Part shown: piece by piece, positions 1 through 5,751 of the stretch
Position numbering within the stretch: the first letter of the stretch is position 1
How the letters are laid out: each line of letters starts with the position of its first letter
Origin: Bacteroidales bacterium
Lineage (GTDB): Bacteria; Bacteroidota; Bacteroidia; Bacteroidales; Bacteroidaceae
Reading direction: 5' to 3'
NCBI GenBank assembly: GCA_004555245.1
Contig: SFIS01000084.1
Span: 1 to 10,230, forward strand
Length of the DNA stretch: 10,230 nt
Position numbers and translations under genes: made by a program
The notes under the pieces: generated by a model
Databases searched by the model: none
What the model saw: only the letters and a program-made list of their open reading frames with translations
What the model was told of the DNA's origin: nothing

Positions 1-42
1 GAAATCCTCGACACGCGAGAGTCTTGTGTATTCACTCTTCAT
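1..42 (-). CDS. 5' end of a phage structural gene (partial)
   Basis: Only the first 14 codons are in the window, reading MKSEYTRLSRVEDF and continuing past the left edge. The ATG lies 3 nt after the TAA of the upstream neck-protein gene, so the two are almost certainly co-transcribed and probably translationally coupled. An AGAAAGGA Shine-Dalgarno sequence (minus strand, 56-49) sits 6 nt before the ATG, inside the end of the upstream gene, which makes this start convincing. From its place after the connector genes it could be a tail terminator, tail tube or other tail gene, but 14 residues are too few to identify it. Confidence 0.7.
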   Translation of the reverse strand, partial: MKSEYTRLSRVEDF

Positions 43-45
43 CGC

Positions 46-510
46 TTATCCTTTCTTCTCGCTTCTGAGTATCTTTGCCGTCGAAGCACCGCCGAGACGC
101 TGGCCGACACTTTTCAGCTTTTCGTATGACATGGAGATGACACGGTATTTTCTCGTCTGACCGCTGCTTGCGTTCTCCAGCACTTCTGCGTATGGCATGG
201 CGGCGGCGACAACCATCTCTATTCCCTTTCCGGGCTTGTATTCCGCTTCAAGGAAGTTCCTTATCTGCTCCCTGCCCCATATCTGCTGCCTGTACCATTT
301 CCTCGGCTCGTCAGCCATAGGTGAAGATGAGAGATAGCCGCTCTTCACAAGCCTGCCCCTGACGTATATGCCGTAGCCGTAACTGTCGTAGAGGTTCATC
401 GTGTCGTGGTTGTACTCCTTCTCGGCCTCGCATTCATCAAGGATGCGCTCGCCCTCCTTCTGCAAGAAAGCTACCATGCTGTCTATGTATCTGTCCGCAA
501 GCCCTGCCAT
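46..510 (-). CDS. putative neck / tail-completion protein (HK97 gp10-like by character)
   Basis: This encodes 154 residues starting MAGLADRYIDSM. The first half is helical and charged (FLQKEGERILDECEAEKEY). The second half contains a run reading MVVAAAMPYAEVLE near residues 100-115, followed by RKYRVISMSYEKLKSV. A short hydrophobic strand leading into MPYA and an acidic residue is typical of gp10-type proteins that join head and tail, and the gene order (capsid, connector, stopper, this gene) fits. The ATG at 510 is preferred over the in-frame TTG at 528: the TTG lies inside the upstream gene, whereas the ATG follows that gene's TAG by 2 nt and has GGAG 8 nt upstream. The role is inferred from position and motif style; it could also be a minor capsid protein. 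Confidence 0.6.
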   Translation of the reverse strand: MAGLADRYIDSMVAFLQKEGERILDECEAEKEYNHDTMNLYDSYGYGIYVRGRLVKSGYLSSSPMADEPRKWYRQQIWGREQIRNFLEAEYKPGKGIEMVVAAAMPYAEVLENASSGQTRKYRVISMSYEKLKSVGQRLGGASTAKILRSEKKG

Positions 511-512
511 CG

Positions 513-875
513 CTATATCTCCGTGCAACGTATATAGGCGTGAGCCTTGCCGAGACGTGACACGCCGACAGACACCACAAGTCCTGATACCGTGAGGCCG
601 CTTGTGTCACACCTGAAATTCATGCCACGCTCCACAGGGACTATGCCGTCTTCCGGGATGGGGAAATACACGTCGTAGTTAGCGGTTATCGAACCCGACG
701 CGAAACTCCTGTTGGTCTCTATCACGTCGCATTTCGTGCGTAACACCTCGACCTCGCCGCCGTCACCGCCTCCGAACAGTGAGCCGTCAGGAGGTATCAT
801 GTTCTGCCCCTTCGTGTAGAAAAGTCCGTCATAGACAAACTCCTCTCTCAGTATGTCCCTGTCTATATACGCCAT
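513..875 (-). CDS. putative head-closure (stopper-like) protein
   Basis: This encodes 120 residues beginning MAYIDRDILREEF. The protein is beta-rich: after a Gly/Asp loop (FGGGDGGEVEV, about residues 34-44) come alternating strands through the C-terminus (NYDVYFPIPEDGIVPVERG, then LTVSGLVVSVGVSRLG). A small beta-barrel in the third or fourth position after the capsid gene is where siphophage-like stopper or head-closure proteins usually sit, so that role is inferred. The ATG is 1 nt after the TGA of the upstream gene, and the end is 2 nt before the next ATG, so the genes form one tight operon. No catalytic motif or membrane segment is visible. I cannot name a family with confidence. Confidence 0.5.
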   Translation of the reverse strand: MAYIDRDILREEFVYDGLFYTKGQNMIPPDGSLFGGGDGGEVEVLRTKCDVIETNRSFASGSITANYDVYFPIPEDGIVPVERGMNFRCDTSGLTVSGLVVSVGVSRLGKAHAYIRCTEI

Positions 876-876
876 G

Positions 877-1254
877 TCAATACTCTGTTATCCATTCCAT
901 CGTAGCGTCCGCACTGTCAAGCTGTTGCAGACGCTCATCCTCGCCATAACGCCCGTAAAGCATACGCAGCTCGGCCTTGATAGCCTCACGGGTCTTGTCC
1001 GTGAGCATCTGGCTGCCCGTCTGTGTCTGGTACTCGCCATGCTTGTTCGTCTGGCTCGCGCTCTGCGACGGGGCGAGGACAAGTGTCTCTAAAAGCGACA
1101 TCTTGCACCTGTCTATCTGCTCGGCATCAAGCTCGTTGTACTCCCTGACCTCCGCAACGCCATTATCTAATGCGACACGGCGTAACACGGAGACATCGAA
1201 GACGTAGGCCGTCAGACCGCTCAGATAGTCTATTATGTCGAATTTAATGCTCAT
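877..1254 (-). CDS. putative head-tail connector / adaptor protein
   Basis: This encodes 125 residues beginning MSIKFDIIDYLSGLTAYV. It is largely helical, with a polar Gln/Ser/Thr-rich middle (PSQSASQTNKHGEYQTQTG, about residues 62-80) between two helical segments; the second ends LRMLYGRYGEDERLQQL. A small helical protein directly after the major capsid protein matches the usual position of the gp6/gp15-type adaptor that docks onto the portal. That role is inferred from gene order only. The ATG is 57 nt after the capsid stop, and a strong hairpin lies in that gap. No clear Shine-Dalgarno sequence precedes it, as is common in Bacteroidota. It could instead be an unrelated structural protein. 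Confidence 0.5.
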   Translation of the reverse strand: MSIKFDIIDYLSGLTAYVFDVSVLRRVALDNGVAEVREYNELDAEQIDRCKMSLLETLVLAPSQSASQTNKHGEYQTQTGSQMLTDKTREAIKAELRMLYGRYGEDERLQQLDSADATMEWITEY

Positions 1255-1279
1255 GGTGTTATGTCTGAGAATGGGTTAT

Positions 1280-1305
1280 GGGTGCAGGAGCCGCCTCCCG
1301 CACCC
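1280..1305 (-). promoter_or_regulatory. intergenic hairpin after the capsid gene
   Basis: In the minus-strand transcript, arms GGGUGCGGGAG (1305-1295) and CUCCUGCACCC (1290-1280) form an 11-bp stem with a GCGG loop. Ten pairs are Watson-Crick and one is G-U. It begins 6 nt after the capsid stop codon. No U-tract follows, so it is not a classical intrinsic terminator. It could cause partial termination, or protect the 3' end of capsid mRNA so that more capsid than connector is made. The function is inferred. Confidence 0.6.
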
Positions 1306-1311
1306 GATGGT

Positions 1312-2499
1312 TTAAGCCGTTGTCTTCGATGTGTCAACGATGACGTGCTTGGTGAACTCTACGAGTGCCGGCACAGCGGAGAAGAGTATCTGCGTGTGCC
1401 ACTCGTTATACATACCACTCGGAACAACAGTGTTCATCACTGTGCCAAGGCCGTTGGCGATAGGAGCGAAGGTGCGCTCCACACTGTTGCTGAGGAATGG
1501 CGCGTATGTCTCGTCAAGCACCTGCTTGCGCATGAATGTCACAGCGTCGCCGACAGGACGGAGGACTACAATGTTATCGTCCCAACCGTTGATGGCCTTC
1601 ATCTCGCCCGTCTTGTTGTCCTTGCTGTACTCCTTCTCCTCGACGAGGACAATAGGTGATAGGCCGTAAGCCGCACGGACTGCCTCCCATGAGCTGTCAA
1701 ACACATCCTTGTTGATGCTTGTGAATGTCGCTGCCACAAGGTCGTTTAGGACACGGTAGTCGTTGACGAGCTTCAACACCTCCTCGTTCTTGATGAACAC
1801 GTTGATGAAGAATTTTCTCGTCATCTGCCACTGCATACCGCCGTCGAAGCCCCACTTGTCGCGGAAGTCACTCTCTATGCGCTGCATGTCTGTGACAATC
1901 TTTGCCGTTGTGTCCGTCCATACTGTCGCCCCGGCTGTCACAAAGTTCTCAGCAGGGATGTCTGCCTTGTGGATGGGAGCGAAGACACCGTGACCGCCAT
2001 TGTAAATTATCTTACCCGTTGACATGAGCTTGCCGGTCATCCAGTTCATACCGAAGTTCATGCTCTGGCGCAGGTTGACAACCTTCGGTAGCCACTGCTC
2101 CTTGATTATGTCGGCATCTGTGCCGAGCTGGTTGAAGAGGTCTTCCTTCTGCTTGCGTGCCATTGCCTTCTCCACAATCTTGTTGGTCGTAAAGTCGGGG
2201 ATGGTAGCAGAATAGCTCTTCACGCCGAGTCCCTCAACAGCGTTTGTGTCGCCAAGGGGTGCGCGGAGGTTTGGCATATCTGCCACACCTATCTCTCTCT
2301 CCATCACTGTGAAGGTTGCGAGGCCGTGCTCGTCAACAGGAGTGAACGACGGGTTCACGCTGCCCTGAGTGAGATACCACGCCTCGTTAGTGCCGACGAG
2401 CTTCTCTGCGTTCACGATGGTCTGCAACAGGGTGCGGTCGCTCGGACGGCCACCCCACAGACGTGCGTATGTCGATGTCTTAAAATCAATCTTTGCCAT
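1312..2499 (-). CDS. major capsid protein (HK97-fold, lambda E-like by character)
   Basis: This encodes 395 residues beginning MAKIDFKTSTYARLWGG. It forms the icosahedral shell. The length is right for an HK97-fold capsid protein without a large delta domain. The second half has the expected pattern: a long helical stretch (about residues 200-235, ending in FFINVFIKNEEVLKLV), then VFDSSWEAVRAAYG, then INGWDDNIVVLRPVGDAVTFMRK near residue 310. The end is a beta-rich P/A-domain-like segment with GTVMNTVVPSGMYNEWHT. It follows a scaffold-like and a decoration-like gene and precedes connector-sized genes, as in many siphophages. The start is supported by AGAAAGGA 8 nt upstream, one of only two strong Shine-Dalgarno sequences seen here, which suits a highly expressed protein. 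The identity rests on family character and context, not a search. Confidence 0.85.
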   Translation of the reverse strand: MAKIDFKTSTYARLWGGRPSDRTLLQTIVNAEKLVGTNEAWYLTQGSVNPSFTPVDEHGLATFTVMEREIGVADMPNLRAPLGDTNAVEGLGVKSYSATIPDFTTNKIVEKAMARKQKEDLFNQLGTDADIIKEQWLPKVVNLRQSMNFGMNWMTGKLMSTGKIIYNGGHGVFAPIHKADIPAENFVTAGATVWTDTTAKIVTDMQRIESDFRDKWGFDGGMQWQMTRKFFINVFIKNEEVLKLVNDYRVLNDLVAATFTSINKDVFDSSWEAVRAAYGLSPIVLVEEKEYSKDNKTGEMKAINGWDDNIVVLRPVGDAVTFMRKQVLDETYAPFLSNSVERTFAPIANGLGTVMNTVVPSGMYNEWHTQILFSAVPALVEFTKHVIVDTSKTTA

Positions 2500-2507
2500 T
2501 GTCTTGT

Positions 2508-2515
2508 TCCTTTCT
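2508..2515 (-). promoter_or_regulatory. strong ribosome-binding site of the capsid gene
   Basis: AGAAAGGA on the minus strand lies 8 nt before the capsid ATG. It is complementary to a 16S rRNA 3' end of the CCUCCUUUCU type. The upstream genes (scaffold, decoration) have only A-rich leaders, so this site may raise capsid translation above its neighbours. Confidence 0.65.
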
Positions 2516-2520
2516 TTTCG

Positions 2521-3276
2521 TTAGAGTTTGAACCATCCCGCCACCTTGCTCTCGTTCTGTGCGAGGATACAAGCAGGTATAGGAGACATTCTTTCGATGC
2601 GGCCGTACTCGTTGCCATACATGAGGACTGGAGTGAAGAGATAGCGTGCCTTGTCAAACTCCTCGTCGCCTGTCGCCGGAGTATAAGGCATGTCGTAATC
2701 TACCTCCACGTATGCGTTGACACGTTTCACTACCATCTCTGCGTCCGTGCCTGCCTTTGTCGCCTCTACGAGGATTGTACCTACCTCCGGCGTGCCGATA
2801 GAGCCGGAGAAAGTGACCTTCCATCCCGTCTGCTTGCCTTTCTCATAGACATTCTCGACCGAGACGACTGTGACGCCAGTTCCCTTTGCGTCAACCGTAG
2901 CAGGGGCTATCATGAGTGTGTCGCCTACAAATGGGATGTGACGGAATATCTCGCCGTGTGCGTTGCTTCCGGTGGAGATAACTACCTCAGTGCCGGATGT
3001 TGCCACACTGACCTCGTAGGTCTTCAACAGCTTGCTCTCTGCACCTTTCACGCCGTCGCCCTCCGACCATTCGATAAGGTCGCCTGCGTATATCTTCGCC
3101 TCGCCCTTGAACGGGTTGGCGAGTATTCCGCCGTAAGGCGGGTACATGGGTGCCGCCTTAGGACCCGCAAGGCTCACAAACACCTTGCGGTAGCCGCCTA
3201 TCTCGGCCTTTCCCTGTATCAGGACAGTGCCTGCGAATGTGCCGACCTTCTGTCCTCCTTCATAAATGTTTGCCAT
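2521..3276 (-). CDS. capsid-associated structural protein (decoration or head-fibre candidate)
   Basis: This encodes 251 residues beginning MANIYEGGQKVGTFAG. The sequence is dominated by short beta strands separated by Gly, Thr and Asp turns (for example GDLIEWSEGDGVKG, YEVSVATSGTEVVISTGS, WKVTFSGSIGTPEVG). There is no signal peptide, membrane helix or catalytic motif. A compact beta protein encoded immediately before the major capsid protein is commonly a decoration protein or head fibre, so that is the favoured role. An auxiliary capsid or tail-tube protein cannot be excluded. The start has an A-rich leader (ACGAAAACGACA before ATG) and no Shine-Dalgarno sequence. The stop is 21 nt before the capsid ATG, in the same operon. 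Confidence 0.5.
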   Translation of the reverse strand: MANIYEGGQKVGTFAGTVLIQGKAEIGGYRKVFVSLAGPKAAPMYPPYGGILANPFKGEAKIYAGDLIEWSEGDGVKGAESKLLKTYEVSVATSGTEVVISTGSNAHGEIFRHIPFVGDTLMIAPATVDAKGTGVTVVSVENVYEKGKQTGWKVTFSGSIGTPEVGTILVEATKAGTDAEMVVKRVNAYVEVDYDMPYTPATGDEEFDKARYLFTPVLMYGNEYGRIERMSPIPACILAQNESKVAGWFKL

Positions 3277-3322
3277 TGTCGTTTTCGTTTTTATATGTTT
3301 ATTGTTTTGCGCTCCGCTTACT

Positions 3323-3949
3323 CTATATGCCGAGGTAACTCAAATCGGGCTTGCCGTTGCCGCCGCCTGTGTAGCCAGGGGTCTCATGTGACAGAGAGAC
3401 GTTCTGACGGTTATACAGTTTCAAGGCATCGTCCTTCTCGCTGTCAACGTCTGTGTCTTCCGTTATGTTCAGCTTGCCGAGATAGCCCTTTATCCATTCG
3501 TTGTCGTCGATGCCTGCCTTCTTCAAGGTTGACTTCAACTCGTCACGCTTCTTGGATATTGCCGCCTTTGCCTTGGCTTCCTTCATTTCGGCTTCCATCT
3601 CCTCTACCTTTTTCAGAAGCGAGGTGATGCGCTCGTCCGTGTCTTTGTCCGTGTTGGGCTCCTTATTGGGCTCTTTGTTTGGCTCTTTCTTGTCGGGATG
3701 TTTCTCCTTCCATTCCTTCACAAAGTCCGCTCTGTCCTTGTTGTAGTTCCCTTCAAGCTCTTCAAGCTCTTCAAGGTACTCCTCGACAGATGCGTCCAAC
3801 TCGGATTCCTCGTCATACTTCTCAATACGCTTGTAGATTTTTCCCACAAACTTCTTGAATGTGCGCTCGCTCATCTGCATGGGTTTTTTACCTTCTGATG
3901 TCAAGCTCTTTTTCAGTTTTTCTGAAAATTCCTCTTCTGTAAACTTCAT
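3323..3949 (-). CDS. putative capsid scaffold protein
   Basis: This encodes 208 residues beginning MKFTEEEFSEKLKKSL. It is very rich in Lys and Glu and almost lacks hydrophobic core residues. Residues about 50-70 are acidic helix (SVEEYLEELEELEG), 88-99 are three KEPN repeats forming a linker, and 105-146 look like a coiled coil (ERITSLLKKVEEMEAEMKEAKAKA). A glycine-rich tail (GYTGGGNGKPDLSYLGI) ends the protein. Such elongated helical proteins upstream of the capsid gene act as internal scaffolds for procapsid assembly. There is no recognisable protease fused to it. The ATG at 3949 is chosen over the TTG at 3982: it lies exactly 31 nt from a perfect -7 box, and the TTG would overlap that box. 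It is the first gene of the leftward operon. Confidence 0.7.
   Translation of the reverse strand: MKFTEEEFSEKLKKSLTSEGKKPMQMSERTFKKFVGKIYKRIEKYDEESELDASVEEYLEELEELEGNYNKDRADFVKEWKEKHPDKKEPNKEPNKEPNTDKDTDERITSLLKKVEEMEAEMKEAKAKAAISKKRDELKSTLKKAGIDDNEWIKGYLGKLNITEDTDVDSEKDDALKLYNRQNVSLSHETPGYTGGGNGKPDLSYLGI
3654..3689 (-). repeat. three 12-bp in-frame tandem repeats in the scaffold gene
   Basis: Units at 3654-3665, 3666-3677 and 3678-3689 (plus-strand form TTGGGCTCNTTN with minor variation) encode three copies of a Lys-Glu-Pro-Asn unit. The period is a multiple of three, so copy-number change by slippage would keep the frame and only alter linker length. Confidence 0.85.
3751..3777 (-). repeat. 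three 9-bp in-frame repeats in the scaffold gene
   Basis: CTTCAAGCT occurs at 3751-3759 and 3760-3768, with a near copy CTTCAAGGT at 3769-3777 (plus-strand form). It encodes the acidic helix LEELEELEG. This is a low-complexity coding repeat and has the same frame-preserving period as the nearby 12-bp repeat. Confidence 0.8.
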
Positions 3950-3979
3950 GATTTTGCGCTTAATTTGTTTGGTTTTCCG

Positions 3980-4011
3980 CAAAATTAAACACTTAGATTT
4001 ATAACAACAAA
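3980..4011 (-). promoter_or_regulatory. leftward promoter for the capsid operon (Bacteroidota-type)
   Basis: Reading leftward, TTTG (4011-4008) is followed after 20 bp by TAATTTTG (3987-3980), a full match to the Bacteroidota housekeeping consensus TTTG / TAnnTTTG. Transcription would start near 3973, giving a leader of about 24 nt before the scaffold ATG. The start site is inferred from the usual spacing. Confidence 0.75.
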
Positions 4012-4023
4012 TTGTTTGTCAGC

Positions 4024-4047
4024 TTTATTGGAGATATATCCAATAAA
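4024..4047. promoter_or_regulatory. 24-bp near-palindrome, candidate operator
   Basis: Arms TTTATTGGA (4024-4032) and TCCAATAAA (4039-4047) are perfect inverted repeats around GATATA; 22 of 24 positions are symmetric. The centre at 4035.5 is 55.5 and 56.5 bp from the ends of the two divergent -7 boxes. That is about -62 relative to both inferred start sites, a typical position for a dimeric activator. It could equally be bound by a repressor. Confidence 0.65.
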
Positions 4048-4084
4048 CCGCATGAACAATACCAAACAAGACGTTTATATTCAG

Positions 4085-4092
4085 TAACTTTG
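4085..4092 (+). promoter_or_regulatory. rightward -7 box for the terminase/tail operon
   Basis: TAACTTTG matches the Bacteroidota -7 consensus TAnnTTTG and lies exactly 31 nt before the terminase ATG. No TTTG is present 19-21 bp upstream, so, unlike the leftward promoter, it lacks a -33 element and may depend on an activator. The start site is probably near 4099. Confidence 0.65.
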
Positions 4093-4122
4093 CGACATAT
4101 AATAGAAAATAGACACGCAATA

Positions 4123-5739
4123 ATGGATATTCCGTCGGACATAAAAGGATTGGTCGTCAGACCGCAGGAGGGCTTTCAGTGCTCATTCGCATCTACAACA
4201 GTGGATGTCGTTTGGGGCGGTGGTATTCTCGCCGCTGGAAAGTCCTTCGCGCTCGTACTCGCTCTCGCCGAGCCACTGATGACTGACCCGCAGTTCCGCT
4301 CTCTCATATCGCGACGCTCGCTCCAGAACTTGAAGTCCGGCGGTGGCTTCGTCGAGAAGTTCAGGCAGATATTCGGGGAGTACTGCTCGATAAAGGAGTC
4401 TGACAATCCGCGCGTGTCTTTCTCGTCAGGTGCCTTCTGTGACCTTACTTATATAGATGACAGCGACATGAAGCGGTTACGGGAGCGTGCAAAGGGATGG
4501 GAGTATGACGTGATTGCCATCGACGAGATGACGGAGATGTCCTTTGAGTGCTTTACGTACATCATGACACGTAACCGTGGTAACTCTAAGACCTTCACGG
4601 GAAAGATGTTTGCCACACTCAACCCGAAACGCTCTCATTGGAGCCGCACTTTCCTCGACTGGTACATAGGTGCCGACGGATATATCATTCCCGAGCGTGA
4701 CGGCATCGTGCGATATTTCTATATAAGAGGTTCGCGCGTCGAAGATGTTGTCTGGGGCGACACCAAGAGGGAGGTGTACGAGCAGTGCCGCATTGACATT
4801 GACCGCAAACTCGCTGCCGTCGGAGGAAACTACTCTTACGAAAACCTGATAAAGTCCTTCGTGTTCTATCAGGGAAAACTCTCACAGAACAAGGCTATGC
4901 TCGACGGCAACGCAGATTATATCGGTTCTGTGGCGGCTTCAGGAGGACGTATGGCGCAGGCTCTACTCGAGGGCAACTTCAACGCTGACCCAGAAGAGGA
5001 CTGCACTACACCAGTCAAACCCGAAGCGGCAAGAGGAGTGTTCATACAGGACGCAAAGGCAAACGGGCAGAAATGGATTACGGCTGACCTCGCCGACTAC
5101 GGCTCGGATAACGTCATCATACTCGTATGGGACGGCTTTCATGTCGTGGATATGAAAATTATCACGCATTCCAAGCCAAGGGAGAACGCCAACGCACTCA
5201 TGGCAATGGCACAGGAACACGGGATTGCAGACACGCATATAATATTCGATGCAACAAACGCACGATATATCCTCGACTATATCCCCGATGCTGTGCCGTA
5301 CCTCTCTGCGAGAAAGAGCTTCGGACTGTATGCACACCAAGCTCCGACAGTGAAGGATATGTGCTATCTTCGCCTCGTAAAGATGCTTAACCTTTACAAA
5401 ATCTCCGTGTCTGACAAGGTGAGAACGGCGCACTACCTGCACCAAAACCTCAAAAAGTTCGTGTCCGCACAGGAGGAGTTCCTCGAAGAGTGTTCGGTGG
5501 TGAGATTCAGATTCCTGCCTAACGGAGCAAGGAAGCTGTTTACGAAAAAGGAAATGAACAGTATGCTCGGAAACGGACGCTCAATGGACTTGCTCGACAA
5601 CTTCGCCATGCGTATGCTGCCATGTGCATACATACCTTACGGAGAGGAGCTTGAAGACGGATTCGCGGCGCAGGAAGCGGAAGATACAGAAGATGGAGAC
5701 GGCTCTATCGACATATACGACAATAGTTTCTGGAGTTAG
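4123..5739 (+). CDS. terL: terminase large subunit (packaging ATPase and nuclease)
   Basis: This encodes 538 residues beginning MDIPSDIKGLVV. It pumps DNA into the procapsid and cuts genome ends. The ATPase half has a Walker A motif GILAAGKS (34-41), Arg-rich SRRS (63-66), Walker B DVIAIDE (129-135) with catalytic E135, and an ATLNP coupling motif (164-168). The C-terminal half has the RNase H-like nuclease acidic residues: D322 in ITADLADYGSD, D376 in IIFDATNAR, and D489 or D492 in SMDLLDNFAM. The length is normal for the family and all motor motifs are intact. The ATG at 4123 is preferred over the TTG at 4012, since the extension would cross the operator and promoter. It is the first gene of the rightward operon and is transcribed away from the capsid genes. 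No small subunit is recognisable beside it. Confidence 0.93.
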   Translation: MDIPSDIKGLVVRPQEGFQCSFASTTVDVVWGGGILAAGKSFALVLALAEPLMTDPQFRSLISRRSLQNLKSGGGFVEKFRQIFGEYCSIKESDNPRVSFSSGAFCDLTYIDDSDMKRLRERAKGWEYDVIAIDEMTEMSFECFTYIMTRNRGNSKTFTGKMFATLNPKRSHWSRTFLDWYIGADGYIIPERDGIVRYFYIRGSRVEDVVWGDTKREVYEQCRIDIDRKLAAVGGNYSYENLIKSFVFYQGKLSQNKAMLDGNADYIGSVAASGGRMAQALLEGNFNADPEEDCTTPVKPEAARGVFIQDAKANGQKWITADLADYGSDNVIILVWDGFHVVDMKIITHSKPRENANALMAMAQEHGIADTHIIFDATNARYILDYIPDAVPYLSARKSFGLYAHQAPTVKDMCYLRLVKMLNLYKISVSDKVRTAHYLHQNLKKFVSAQEEFLEECSVVRFRFLPNGARKLFTKKEMNSMLGNGRSMDLLDNFAMRMLPCAYIPYGEELEDGFAAQEAEDTEDGDGSIDIYDNSFWS

Positions 5740-5751
5740 CCAATTTATATC

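Noticed and set aside
511..528. TTG start at 528 for the neck protein
   Set aside because: It lies within the preceding gene; the ATG at 510 has GGAG at good spacing directly after that gene's stop.
1280..1305. Calling the capsid hairpin an intrinsic terminator
   Set aside because: No run of U follows the stem on the minus-strand transcript, and downstream genes are tightly linked in the same direction, so only a regulatory or stabilising hairpin is claimed.
2326..3627. 433-codon plus-strand open frame opposite the decoration, capsid and scaffold genes
   Set aside because: It begins at a GTG inside the capsid gene, is rich in Cys, His, Arg and Leu with no domain character, and runs antisense to three well-supported genes. 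It reflects codon bias of the true strand.
3950..3982. N-terminal extension of the scaffold from a TTG at 3982
   Set aside because: The TTG overlaps the perfect leftward -7 box, so it would lie upstream of the transcript.
4012..4122. N-terminal extension of terL from a TTG at 4012
   Set aside because: The extension would run through the operator palindrome and the -7 box. The ATG at 4123 starts the expected TerL N-terminus and has the same 31-nt spacing as the scaffold gene.
4963..5445. 160-codon minus-strand open frame inside terL
   Set aside because: It lies antisense to the nuclease motifs of an intact terminase, with no ribosome site or operon context.
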